A DNA stretch of 64,000 bases, taken from the NCBI RefSeq assembly GCF_036711975.1, contig NC_091968.1:15748001-15812000 (forward strand), read 5' to 3'. A program made the position numbers and the translations under genes. The notes under the pieces are model-generated. The model saw only the letters and a list, made by a program, of their open reading frames with translations, searched no databases and had not been told where the DNA came from. The DNA is from Onthophagus taurus. Its lineage: Eukaryota; Arthropoda; Insecta; Coleoptera; Scarabaeidae. Below are positions 50,984 to 61,957 of this stretch, piece by piece (positions within the stretch are counted from its first letter, which is position 1; every line of letters begins with the position of its first letter).

Positions 50984-51896
50984 ATGAATACTTCTGGTGA
51001 TCAAAGCGTTGACATTGTCACCAATATTAGATTGCCTCCCTTCTGGAATGCAAATCCTGCTGCATGGTTTCACCAAATTGAAGTGCAATTCAACCTGTCA
51101 AGAATAACTAATGATAAAACAAAATATAATTTGGTAATTACGCATTTGCCTACCGAGATAGTTTCGATTGTTTATGACGTCGTAGATGCTCCACCGGATA
51201 TCGATTCATACTTATATTTCAAAAACACTTTGATCAATAGGCTTTCTCTAAGTGAAGAGAAACGTCTTGATGATCTCCTTTCCGGCTCTCAGATCAAAAA
51301 CCATCTGATTTCTATAGGAGTATGTTATCGACAGTCGGTGGATCGCAAGTCGTAAGTCCAAATTTATTGCTGAAACTTTGGCAGAGAAGATTCCCCAAAC
51401 TATCTCGGTAGCGTTATTGTCTTCAGGTAAAGATGACATCAATGATTTGCTTAACATAGCCGATAAAATCTGGGATTCATTATCTTTTTCAACGACTCGT
51501 TTTCCTAAAATTGAAGTCAACAAAATTAACGACGTGTCCTCTTCCAATGTGCATACAACTTCTCAATTGTTGCAAGCCATCAATAACCTTTCAGTTTCTA
51601 TTGATAAAAACTCACAACAACTTCATCAATGGCAATCAAATATCCAGACGAACATTAACTCTCTTGCTGCTCGACTTAACGAACCTGACATAGCAACAAA
51701 TCTTTGCTATAATTGTAAGATGTTAAGGTATCGATCACCTAGTCCAAGAAGTTCTTCCAGGCAACGTCAAAACCATATCTGTTATTATCATTCCAAGTAT
51801 GGCGATAAAGCACGAAACTGCGAAAAAGAATGTATGTTTTATAATTCCTTTAAAGACACAAATCTTGCATCACCTTCACAGAACCAAAAAAACTGA
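50984..51896 (+). pseudogene. Gypsy-2 gag with one frameshift
   Basis: The first frame (50984-51355) has the matrix/capsid start IRLPPFWNANPAAWFHQIEV and SLSEEKRLDDLLSG. Coding continues in another frame from about 51360 (AEKIPQTISVALL, DINDLLNIADKIW) after a small indel near 51300-51355. The nucleocapsid-like end carries CYYHSKYGDKARNCEKEC, a CCHC-like motif with a His. The frame stops at 51894-51896, in the same frame as pol. Confidence 0.8.
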
Positions 51897-51920
51897 AACA
51901 AGTTGCGCTAGAGAACAATC

Positions 51921-53261
51921 AGTTCTCGTCTTTATGTTTACGATAACCAATCCAATTTAAATTTTCTGATTGATACAGGAGCAGACATCTCTGTGCTGCC
52001 TTATAAATTCTTTCGTAAACATAAGAGAGATACCATTTCTACATTAACGGCATTAACTGCAAATGGTACGCCAATAATTACCTATGGAAAAAAATTGTTA
52101 ACATTAACATTGCAATTAAGAAGAAATTTTCCACATGTTTTCACAATTGCTAATGTCAACAAACCAATTATTGGCGCTGATTTCTTAAACAAATTCGACA
52201 TTATGGTCGACATCAAAAATCGTCGTTTAATTGATAATACTACCAAATTATCTTCAATAGGTAGCATCAAAAAGTCTTTTATACCAATACCCAAACTCTT
52301 CTCTATCGAAACTAAATTCACTTCTCTCGTTAAATCTTTCCCAAAATTAACTTCATCACCTAATTTTTTATCTCCAATTAAACACACAACGCAACATCGA
52401 ACCATTACAAACACTCACTTGCCGTTTTGTCGTCCAAGACGTTTAGACCCCATAAAATTTTCTATCGCTAAAAAAGAATTTGAACACATGGTATCACTTG
52501 GAATCTGTCGGCCATCTTCTTCACAAGTTTCTTCCCCATTGCACATGGTGCCTAAAAAAGATTCGAATGATTGGCGGCCATGTGGCGACTATCGTCAATT
52601 GAACCTTGCCACAATACCTGATCGCTATCCATTACCTCATATCCATGAGTTCAATCTGCATCTTCATGGTTGTACAATATTTTCTAAAGTCGATCTTGTA
52701 CGTGCATACCATCAGGTACCTGTGGCTGAAGAAGATATTCCCAAAACAGCGATTTCAACACCATTTGGCTTATTCGAATTTTTGAGAATGCCGTTTGGCC
52801 TCAAAAATGCCGCCCAAACGTTCCAACGCTTCATGAACGAAGTACTTTCTGGTCTAGATTTCATTTTTGTCTATTTAGATGATATCCTTGTCGCAAGTAA
52901 AAACGAAGAAGACCATTTACTTCACTTATCAACACTCTTTGAGAGGTTAAGCGCTTACGGTATCAATATCCAACCATCAAAATGTCTTTTTGGAGTTTCC
53001 TCTTTAGATTTCCTTGCGCATGAAATCTCTTCAGAAGGAATCCGCCCTTCTCAATTGAAAGTAAAATCTATTAATGATTTTCCAAAACCTACAAATTTAA
53101 AGGAACTTAGGGATGATAAACTACTTTCACAGGTTCGTACCAAATTTTTCAGAGATATGGACCTCTTTATAATTTGGCAACTTCCCTTCGTTCCAAAACA
53201 CAACTTATACTTTGGTCTCAAGAAAATTCCAATTCTTTTGTTTCGGCCAAAAGTGCTTTAG
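51921..53261 (+). pseudogene. Gypsy-2 protease and reverse transcriptase
   Basis: The open pol frame follows gag in the same frame after a TGA and a TAG. The aspartic protease has [12 protein letters not shown] and IIGADFL. The polymerase has [35 protein letters not shown], the [14 protein letters not shown] helix and the catalytic [11 protein letters not shown], then the connection [16 protein letters not shown]. Near 53105-53170 a deletion shifts the frame, and about 60 residues of the connection between polymerase and RNase H are lost. Confidence 0.88.
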
Positions 53262-54913
53262 CAAATTCGATCGCTTTAGCTCATCCTTGCCCTGGTGCTG
53301 CTTTACATTTAACCACAGACGCTTCCGACACTGCTATGGGAGCCGTTCTTTCGCAAGCAGTTGATAATTTTACAGCACCACTTGCTTTTTATTCAAAAAA
53401 GCTCACTTCTACTCAATCGAAATATTCCACTTTTGATCGTGAATTATTGGCAATTTATTCAGCCATTAAATTTTTTAAACATTACCTACAAGGAAATCGT
53501 TTTACAATTTTTACTGATCACAAACCGTTAATAAATTCCTTTTTTAGTCTTTCAGATAAAACTCCTCGCCAAACCCGTTACCTAAATTATATAACACAAT
53601 TTACCTCAGATATCAAATTTATTAAAGGTGACTCTAATATTGTAGCCGATGCTTTGTCACGAATCACTATTGAATCCCTTTCATCTAATTATCCATCGTC
53701 TGAGGACATACGAGCAGCCCAAGTCAAAGATGAGGAGTTAAATCATCTTCTACGCAATCAATTTTCGAACAATACTCCATACCAATTATCTCTTCAAACG
53801 GTTGCAAATACAAAATGCAAAGTTTGGTGTGAAACTTCTTTAACTTCACACAGAATTTATATTCCTAAAAATTTGAGAAAAGAAATCCTTGATAAATTTC
53901 ATAATTTAACTCATTCTGGCATTCGATCAACACTTCACAATCTTAAATATCGCTTCTTTTGGCCTCACATGTCTAGAAACATTCAATTATGGACAAAAGC
54001 TTGTCTAAATTGCCAACAAGCGAAAGTTCATAGACATATCAAATCTCCTCCTCAGAACATACCCATTCCGAGAGGTAGATTTGAACATATACATATTGAT
54101 TTAATTGGTCCTCTTTCCCCATCACTTGGTTGTACTTACATACTAACCGTTACTGATCGGTTTACTCGATGGCCTGAAGCGTTTCCCCTCAAAGATATAA
54201 CCTCTTCCACCATAGCGACTACATTACTTCGTCATCATTTTTCAAGATTCGGTATACCTCACACTATTACCCATGATCGAGGCAAACAGTTTGAATCCAA
54301 ACTTTTTTCTCAATTTAATAAAATACTTGGTATCCATCAAATACACACTTCCACATACCATCCACAAAGTAATGGTATTTTAGAGAGATTTCACCGAACT
54401 CTCAAAACCACTATTACTGCTAATAGTTCTGGTAAAAAGTGGAACGACGCTCTTCCACTCATTTTATTAGGACTACGATCTACATTAAAAGAGGATCTCG
54501 GTTGTACTTCCGCTGAATTAGTAGACGGTCAAACACTCCGATTGCCCGGAGAATTCTTTATTACTTCTACCTCACAAGTGGAAATTGAACCATTTTTATC
54601 AAATTTGCGACAGAGTTTCTCCGCAATTAAGCCAATTTCTCCATCATTCCATTGTTATTCAAAACCTTTTATTCATAAAGATTTATTTAATTCAAATTAT
54701 GTTTTTGTTAGAATCGAAGGTCGTCGACCTTCACTTAATTTTAGTTATGATGGACCTTATAAGGTTATTAAAAAATATGAAAAAACCTTTAAGATTCTTC
54801 GTAATAACTTACATGATACCATCAGCATAGATCGTTTAAAACCTGCATTCATTTTGAATGATAAGTTGCATGACAATTATGACAATGTCAACTACGTTGA
54901 TACATCAGACTAA
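53174..54913 (+). pseudogene. Gypsy-2 RNase H and integrase, open but shifted
   Basis: This 579-codon frame is intact apart from its frameshifted junction with the polymerase. RNase H has LTTDASDTAMGAVL, YSTFDRELLAIYSAI and FTDHKPL. The integrase finger is HNLTHSGIR...CLNCQQAK. The core has DLIGPLSPSLG (first Asp), THDRGKQFES (second Asp) and SNGILERFHR (Glu), the complete catalytic triad. A C-terminal RRPSLNFSYDGPYKVIKKYE GPY/F-like domain ends in DRLKPAFIL. Integrase could be functional if expressed. Confidence 0.9.
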
Positions 54914-55177
54914 CTAATTAACCAAAATTCATCACATTGTCAATTTAAAATAACCAAAATAATTTTATAAACATCAGTTGACAGTACTATACGTCAACAG
55001 ATGCGTTTCTTTTTATATGTATTTCAAATGGTCTGTTGCTGAACCAATATTTATTTTCCTTTGTTGGAAATCGAAATATTGGTAATAAAAACAGCGTTTT
55101 TCAATTCAAGACTGAATGTTTCGTTGCTCCTTTTCTTTTTATAGCCATTATCATTTCCTGTTGTGGGAGGGAATATA
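54914..55177. other. Gypsy-2 3' untranslated region and polypurine tract
   Basis: A noncoding stretch of about 260 bp. GTGGGAGGGAATA immediately before the LTR (55163-55175) is the likely polypurine tract for plus-strand priming. Confidence 0.65.
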
Positions 55178-55373
55178 TGTGGCAACCACCACAATTATAA
55201 ATTAAATCATAAATGAATTCATCAAAATATAAATCATAGTAATAAGTTCTTTTTTAACAAAAATTGTAAATCCATAGAGATACAAAAAGTGTTGTTTATT
55301 ATTATTATAAAATAAAAAGTCAAGTCACGTTGTAACGTAAATTGGTTTTACTCTCTTTTTAAATTGTCCCACA
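55178..55373 (+). repeat. Gypsy-2 3' LTR
   Basis: Starts TGTGGCAACCACCACA and ends TTGTCCCACA, followed by the ACACA target duplication. See the 5' LTR for differences. Confidence 0.9.
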
Positions 55374-55545
55374 ACACACTACAATATTACAGAAGCGAAT
55401 GTTCGAAAAATGTTTTAACTGTTTTTTTTTTGCTAAAATTACAATTAATGTTAATGTATATTGTACATCAATGGGTTAAGAAAAAAAATCTCTATCATAA
55501 TGTGAAGAAAAACCACAATTGTTTCAAAATTAATAAAATAATTAA
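55374..55545. mobile_element. Right part of the palindromic element-C copy split by Gypsy-2
   Basis: ACACTACAATATTACAGAAG onward matches element C near 38908-39060 (AATTACAATTAATGTT, TGTACATCAATGG). Together with 50066-50410 it rebuilds one interrupted copy. Confidence 0.7.
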
Positions 55546-55639
55546 ATAAAAGATTCACGATCTTTTATTATTCTAACCATTCCCAATACAAAAACCAATA
55601 TTCAGCGCACATTTACTGTCATAAATAAAAAAACGAAAA

Positions 55640-56189
55640 AATTAATTATTTGAAAATTGTTCGGAAATATATTAAACTGCGGCCTAACAATGCAAAGTCC
55701 TTGCATTTATTCCTAAATTATCGGAATGGGAAATGCAGAAACCAGGTAGTCGGTAAAGGTACTATTGGAGCTTTATCATCGAAAATTGCTGAATACTTAA
55801 AATTGGAAAATGCAGTTAATTACACTGGTCACTGGTTTCGACGTACTTCAGCCACATTATTAGCCAATAAAGGTGTAGACGTTTTAGGACTAAAAAGACA
55901 TGGAGGTTGGAAATCTTTGACTGTGACTGAAAGTTATGGCGAAGATTCTCTTCAAAACAAAAATCAATTTGCAGAAAAGATTCTACATGATGACAATAAA
56001 TCGCCTTGCAGCGTTTCTGATAATATACTACAATCGTCAGCTTGTGCTTCTACATCAGGAACATTTTCTGTTCATGCAAATACCGAAAAAATATTTCTAT
56101 TTCTAGCTGTAATAACTGTACATTCATACGTAAACCATACGACCGTCGTTTTAGCCGTAGCAACCAGTAAAATCAACTTACCGTCATAG
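55640..56189 (+). pseudogene. Crypton tyrosine recombinase, C-terminal fragment
   Basis: The frame carries the recombinase core of a Crypton transposon: LFLNYRNGKCRNQVVGKG, then YTGHWFRRTSATLL with the conserved His-x-x-Arg, LKRHGGWKSL with the His/Trp position, and TESYGEDSL with the nucleophilic Tyr. The N-terminal core-binding domain and the first catalytic Arg are missing, so the copy is 5' truncated. From about 56010 the sequence looks unrelated. Cryptons move by circular intermediates without inverted repeats, so no ends can be seen. It is the only tyrosine recombinase in the window. Confidence 0.8.
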
Positions 56190-56383
56190 AAACACTGCTC
56201 GTAAATAAACAAAATAGTCCGATCATGCAAAAACGTATTTAAAAATTGTTTGTGCTCTTTACCATTTCAGTGATAATGAATATGTTTGTTTAAAACCCAC
56301 AAAGGTTTATACTCGAACCATATTAATTGGTGAACATTTTTTGTCTACAACTGAGTTCAATAGGTATAGCCAATTCTGTTAAT

Positions 56384-56713
56384 TTATAATGTCTGTGAAA
56401 TTAGCCCCCATTTTCTAAATGTAAAAGAAATAACTATAGTTCTGATAGCCCCCAAAGAGTTCTCTGTGAAAATAAAAAACAGTTCCGTTAATTAACATTG
56501 TGAAAAAATCAAATGAAAAAATGGGGGGCCAACTTCACGATTGTGTGAATTTAACGGATCATAACATTTAAAATTTAAACTTTAGGGATATGACTTATAA
56601 ACGTACATAGCCATTAGAACTCTTTGGGGGCTATCATAACTATAGTTAAATAACTATCTTCAAAATTTCAAATAAATATTTGAAATTAAAAAGGGTAACT
56701 TCACAGACATTAA
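56384..56713. mobile_element. MITE with AATGTCTGTGAA ends and internal inverted repeat
   Basis: The outer ends (TAATGTCTGTGAAATTAGCCC and the complement of GGGTAACTTCACAGACATT) are inverted. A second inverted pair lies inside (GATAGCCCCCAAAGAGTTCT near 56437 and its complement near 56619). The flanks share ATTTA. About 330 bp, no coding. Confidence 0.75.
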
Positions 56714-56719
56714 TTTATA

Positions 56720-58263
56720 CCGATTGGTAACTTTAATTTTAGGAGATACACCCAACACGGACGTACGTATAAGTATACGTGTGTGTGTATATTCGGTGTC
56801 GTTAAGTGGGGGATAAACAAGCGTAGGGGTAATGCACAATTTGAATCGTTCATAGATTGTTGAGAGACGAAGTTGGTCGCATCGCTTTGCAGTTAACCCT
56901 AGCAAAAAAAAACTAAGATGTTGTTTACTGCAGCGGAAAAGGTACAGATTATAAAATGGTTTTATGGTGGCAATTCTGTAGCCCAAATAATTCATTTGTT
57001 TCCTGTGGCCTATGAAAACAGATCAATTCCTAGTCGCGGAACAATTTCAAATATTATTAAAAACTTTGAGCGACATGGATGTGTGTCTCCACAGAAACAC
57101 AAATTACGAAGGGGTAAAAGAGATGAGTTACGTGATACGATGATATGTGCTGATGTTGAACGCAATAAAAATCAGTCAAGCAGACAAGTTGCGGAGACGT
57201 TTGCTATCAGCCATGTTGCCGTCCTAAAAACATTAAAGAAACACGGGTACAGGTCGTACAAGGTACAAAAAAGTCAGGAACTCTGCGAGAACGATAATAT
57301 TACAAGGGCGGAATTTTGCTTTACTATGATGGAAATGGCCAACGGAAATGTTGATTTTATAAAAAACATTTTATTTACCGATTAATCTACATTTCCTTTG
57401 CATGGTCGGCATAATCCCAGCGTTGCTCGATATTGGAGTCGTGACAATGAACACAAAGTTTATGCGGGCTGGCTTAGTAGGTGACCATATTATCGGTCCT
57501 TTTTTTATAGAAGGAAATTTAAATGGTCATAAGTATTTAAACATTTTGCAAAATGACGTAATCCCATCGCTTCAACAATTAGACAATGTGCAATTTGGAA
57601 GTATCTGGTTCCAACAAGATGGTTGCCCGGCTCACAACAGCCGGCAAGTTAAAGAGTATCTTAACGCACAATTTCCAAATCGTGTAATATCTATTTGCGG
57701 AACGTTAACTTGGCCGCCTAGATCACCAGATTTAGCCCCCAATGATTTTTTTCTATGGGGATATATAAAATCGAATATTTATGGTTTTGATGAAGAAAGA
57801 ACAACCAATCTGGATGACTTACAAACAAAAATTCGCAATTGTATACAGCATATTAGTCCCAATATACTAGCGAATGTAAGGCGAACTTTTTACGATAGAT
57901 TGGGCTATTGTTTAGCACAGAATGGTGGTTTATTTGAACACCTAATATAAAAAATATTTTATTTTTATAGTTTTTTGTTTTATTTGTTGTTTTACAAAGT
58001 TTATTTCAGTTACTTACGAATTGTTTTTATTTTTAGAATTAAGAATTTGCTTTGTCTTATTTGAATTTCATTTATTATATTAGTTATTATTTTTATAATA
58101 TTTCTTATCATTGAACGATGTCAAACGACTGACTGCTCTCCGATCCACTACTCTTGCGATTCCCCTCCCACAAACATCCTCCGCGCGCATATGCACACAC
58201 ACAAGTATACTTATACGTACGTCCGTGTTGGGTGTATCTCCTAAAATTAAAGTTACCAATCGG
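56720..58263 (+). mobile_element. DD41D mariner-like element with 75-bp terminal repeats
   Basis: Terminal inverted repeats start CCGATTGGTAACTTTAATTT at 56720 and end at 58263 with the complement. They are nearly perfect for about 70 bp and are flanked by TA (56718-56719 and 58264-58265). The element is 1544 bp with one transposase gene that has one stop and one frameshift. Confidence 0.9.
56918..57950 (+). pseudogene. DD41D mariner-like transposase, nearly intact
   Basis: Paired helix-turn-helix domains come first (MLFTAAEKVQIIKWFYGGN and ISHVAVLKTLKKHGY). The catalytic domain has NILFTD with the first Asp, FQQDGCPAHN with the second and SPDLAPNDFFLWGYI with the third. I count 41 residues between the second and third Asp, which places it in the DD41D (rosa/Visitor) group of Tc1/mariner. 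Only an in-frame stop after FTD (57383-57385) and a frameshift near 57465 break the gene. It is of the same group as the relic at 39680-40670 but better preserved. Confidence 0.88.
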
Positions 58264-58279
58264 TATACCTTACCTCATA

Positions 58280-60960
58280 TGGATACTATATATTTTAGTG
58301 TAAAGAACCATCAATTATCGGTTGAGAGGGAAAGTGTGAGTGCCCCAAAACCAAAATTACATGGTAATAGGATAGTAGATATACAATTTTTTTCTGAATG
58401 TTTATTAAAGATTCAATATGAGCATTTAAAAAAATGTACGTTTGGAAAACTTACTGTAGAAAACGAAAAGCGCGATGGATTATCGACTGATGTTATATTA
58501 ACTTGTGAGGCATTTAACAAAAAAATCGTGTGTTCTACATTCAAAAAAGAAACACGATCACCAAATGTGTCGTTGGTATGGGGTACTATTGTGAATACTT
58601 TGTACTTATACACAAACCGACCACTTATTATCCACATTAGAAGTCCCCATGTTGACGAAGTATACATTTTGTAAAATACAACAAAAATTAAGTGCTTCAT
58701 GGGAGGAACAGCTGTGGTTGTCAATGGAGGCAGCAGGTAGAGAGGAATGTCGGTTACCCATGGAAGCAGGTGACGTTGATCCGGAAGGAACTCCAAAGAT
58801 AACTGTATACTGCGATGGTGGCTGGAGCAAAAGATCATATGGCCATAACTATAACGCAGCATCTGGTGTGGTAACCTTACTCGCAACTACTACCTTTGAA
58901 ACTGCAATATTGTAATATATTACAGGGTGTCATTATTGGCAAGCGCACTGGCCAATCGCCGTTTTTAGGAGTAAGAAACAAATTTGGTCAGATTCTTGTG
59001 CCTTCCAAAACAAAAATTTTAATATCATTGCTTTATATCAGCTCCTAATTTTGAAGGGCATGTTTAGAAAAATTGATCATAAATTCCCAGAGGTTGGACA
59101 TTCTTATTTGGACTCTGATAGAGATTTCGGAAGAATTGAAAAAACTTTAAAAAAATATGAACGGGTTTTTGTACCCGATCAGTACAAAGACATCATAAGA
59201 ACTTCAAGCACGAAAAATGCACATGTTATGAATATGGAAAACCATTTTAAAAAGTTTGATCAATTGCCTCTAAAACTCGGTTTATATAACAGAAAAAAAA
59301 ATAAATCGGATAAAAAAATACATTTTAGAGATGGTATCAGGTGGATTAGGGTGGAAAAGTTTGGGGAGTATTCGTACAAGGAATGTCTGGATGAAAATAC
59401 CGAATTTGAAATTGTCAATTGCTTAAAAAATAAAAAGACTACAGAAATATGTGTTTATCCAGACAGAGTTTCGGAAAAATATGGCAATATTTCTAAAGAA
59501 AAGTTACTGAATTTGAAACAACAGTTGCAATTTGTAAATGAAGAATACAAATATTATTACGAAAATATTTTACGCGATAATAAAATACTTTAGATGACAT
59601 CTTTCATTCGTAATAAATTTTAAATTTGTCTCTCATTTAGTGGATAAAAGTGCCATGTACATATTCTTTCTTGTAATTCCTTAACTTATCTTCATTTTGT
59701 AAAGTTATTATACTGTAATATATTTTGTTGTTGAAATAAATTGAATAATATGAAAAAAGAAATAAATAGTAAAAAGTTCCAAACAAAAAACTTTAAACGC
59801 GAATAACTCAAAATTGTTCCCGTGTTACATAGCACCTTCATCCACTCGCGTCTTCAAATATTGTTCTATTTGTGCACGTGCCCATAATAAAAATAATATA
59901 ACACCTACGCATCATTGCTTCAAAACTAGGATGGGTCCTCATCAGCAATGGAAGCAGACATTATCGTTGGAGGATTTTCGCAGTCTTAAAATGCATGTGG
60001 TGAAGTATTTGAAATTTCTTGCTGATGGGGATTCTGGTGTGTTTTTTCAAATTCAAAAAAAGTTCCATATGGAAATGATGTAGAAATAAATTGAATACAG
60101 TAACCACGCTATTAAGAATTATGGAGAGCCTCGCTACAAAATAAAGAAAGACACCTCTATAAATATACAGGGACGAAAACACCTTACCACATTCATTATA
60201 AAAGAACTTCAAAGGAGTGCTCAGAAGGCCATGTACAATTGTAAGGGGGACGTGGTTCATCTTCAACAAGAGATAATCATGTTTTTAAAGACCACGTGTT
60301 GTGTTCTGAATCATGCAATGATAGAGGTGAAGTAAATCCTGACGTAATCAATCATTTGAGGTCAATAGGAATTTTATACCACATTAGGGGTGTGACAATA
60401 CCAATAAAACGTTGTATTGGCCTTAGTACTTTTGTCGGAATGTAGGTGTAAGGGAGAATTCATGGCAAAAATCTCATCAATTGGTGAATAATGAAACCAA
60501 TAACAAAGCCGACCTATACATGCCCCTGTTTGCAAAGCTTAACTGTGGGAAAAGATTAACTTTAATACAGAGAGGATCTTTTCAATCGCGGGTGCACATT
60601 GCAGCTGTAGGTTATAACACAGGTATTTTTCTGTAACACGAAAACACGAGAATTATTATTGTGATGTATACATGATTTAGTATACACATGAATTACTTTT
60701 TATTCTGCAGGGTATAAATTGCAAACGCATTGTCTACAGAAGGCAAGTGGTGGTCAGGTTGGCAATCGGTTTCTTCAATTTATTGATAAATATGAGAAGA
60801 TTAGATGCCGGAAAACGTCAATGAAAAGAGAGCCACCAGTTTCTTCTAATTGTAAGTCTAAAAATAGATATTACGGTCCAAATGTTTTACAAGGAAAGCT
60901 TTCTCCGGTAGAGATAGCTTCGGAATCTGAAAGAATCTTAGTTTCGTTGCAGGTCTTGTA
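58280..60960 (+). pseudogene. Mutator-like transposase, interrupted
   Basis: The N-terminal part (58280-58650) has GNRIVDIQFFSECLLKIQYE and GLSTDVILTCEAFN. A frameshift leads to MLTKYTFCKIQQ and WEEQLWLSMEAAGREE, then ITVYCDGGWSKRSYGH with the first catalytic Asp. A possible 56-bp GT-AG intron (58870-58925) precedes GKRTGQSPFLGVRNK. After an insertion the gene resumes near 59826 with KYCSICARAHNKN (a Cys pair), SLKMHVVKYLKFLADGDSGV with another acidic motif, and later fragments to 60960 (GKRLTLIQRGSFQSRV; SKNRYYGPNVLQGKL). Stops and shifts are frequent in the second half. I identify it by the DGGWSKRSYGH and ADGDSGVF motifs of insect Mutator-like enzymes. Confidence 0.75.
59000..59815 (+). 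mobile_element. DUF7869-like transposase fragment inserted in the Mutator-like gene
   Basis: The frame 59051-59593 (180 codons, intact) encodes the C-terminal half of a DUF7869/Sola-like transposase: EVGHSYLDSDRDFGRIEKTL, PDQYKDIIRTSSTKNAHV and FRDGIRWIRVEKFGEYSY. It resembles the proteins at 14.5 and 25.3 kb in motif order (GHS, acidic pair, basic tail) but is a different family member. Boundaries are approximate: Mutator coding stops near 58985 and restarts near 59826. Confidence 0.65.
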
Positions 60961-61119
60961 AAGTTATTTAAATTCTTTTTTTTTCAGATAGTACTAGTTT
61001 TATTGAACAGTTATTTTGTAGTGTACATTTGTTTTATTTAGTAAGTAGTATGTGTATTGTTAAGTATCGTTTTATTAAGTCAACAGGTACTCGTCTTGAA
61101 TTGATAATCAATAAAAGTA
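60961..61119. other. AT-rich spacer
   Basis: No gene; separates the Mutator-like and piggyBac remnants. Confidence 0.5.
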
Positions 61120-61660
61120 GGTTATACTACTCACGTGATTGAAGCAACATTTTCTAATTTGTCGTTAAACGAATTAAAAGCGTACCTGGGTTTGTTGTAT
61201 TATCAAGAGAATTTGTGATCCGATGAATTTGGCAAAAAGTTATATAAAACAGTGATGTCGGTGAGACGTTTCAAATTTATAGGAGCTCGGTTTCGATTCG
61301 GTGATAAAACCACACGACATAAACGACGCGCGAGCGATTTGCTGGCCCCATACGCAAACTGTGGGATCTTTTTATCGGAAATTGTATAAGTAATTACACC
61401 CCTTGCGACAATGTTACCATAGATGAACAGTTACTGGGATTCCGAGGAAAGTTTTCAGCTCGCGTATACATAAAGTTGAAGCCTGCCCGTATAAAAGTTT
61501 TATCAGGTGCCTGATACATTCAAGCACACTGCTTCGGCTGGTACCATGAGAGTAGGTTACGCTGGTGAACTCTCCTTGGCGTCCTATTGTCTGAAAAAAA
61601 AACAAAGTCGTGCTGGAGGGTCTATCATAAATCACTTACAGGTACTTTTTCGGGGTGATA
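61120..61660 (+). pseudogene. piggyBac transposase fragment
   Basis: The reading frame, with two stops, encodes NELKAYLGLLYYQENL, MSVRRFKFIGARFRFGD, SDLLAPYAKLWDLFIGN-like sequence and VTIDEQLLGFRGKFSARVYI with the first catalytic Asp. This is the early part of the piggyBac DDE domain. Sequence after about 61505 no longer follows the family, so the rest of the catalytic domain and the C-terminal Cys-rich finger are lost. No TTAA-flanked ends were identified. Confidence 0.75.
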
Positions 61661-61936
61661 ATTACTGCCACTACTGTTTCTGAGGGTCATAAAAACCACC
61701 AGAAATATCGGAAACTATACATACTTCCACTATTTTTTTCTTTAAAGTACTGTTCTTAAGCTTTAATTTCCCGTTCGAATTCGTCCGGCCGTCCGGCCGG
61801 CCGGCTGGCAAGTACCAGTTAACAGTTAACTCTGCTTTCGTTTGCTTTGTTGGTCTGTGCACCGTGAGTATTATTAACGTTTTATTCGATCACTATTCGT
61901 GCCGTAATTCGTATTTGTTTGAACTGAATACTTTGT
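61661..61936. other. Spacer with GC-rich CCGG repeats
   Basis: CCGGCCGTCCGGCCGGCCGG near 61785-61804 is a short GC-rich palindromic patch in otherwise AT-rich DNA, just upstream of the next transposase. It may belong to the 5' end of the hAT element. Confidence 0.4.
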
Positions 61937-61957
61937 AGGTATTTATTATTATTAATC

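Larger units (their letters stand above)
50411..55373 (+). mobile_element. Nearly complete Ty3/Gypsy retrotransposon (Gypsy-2)
   Basis: Two LTRs (50411-50622 and 55178-55373) bound a 4963-bp element with the 5-bp target duplication ACACA on both sides. A primer binding site, gag, protease-reverse transcriptase and RNase H-integrase coding, and a polypurine tract are all present. Two frameshifts and two stops are the only visible defects. Confidence 0.92.
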
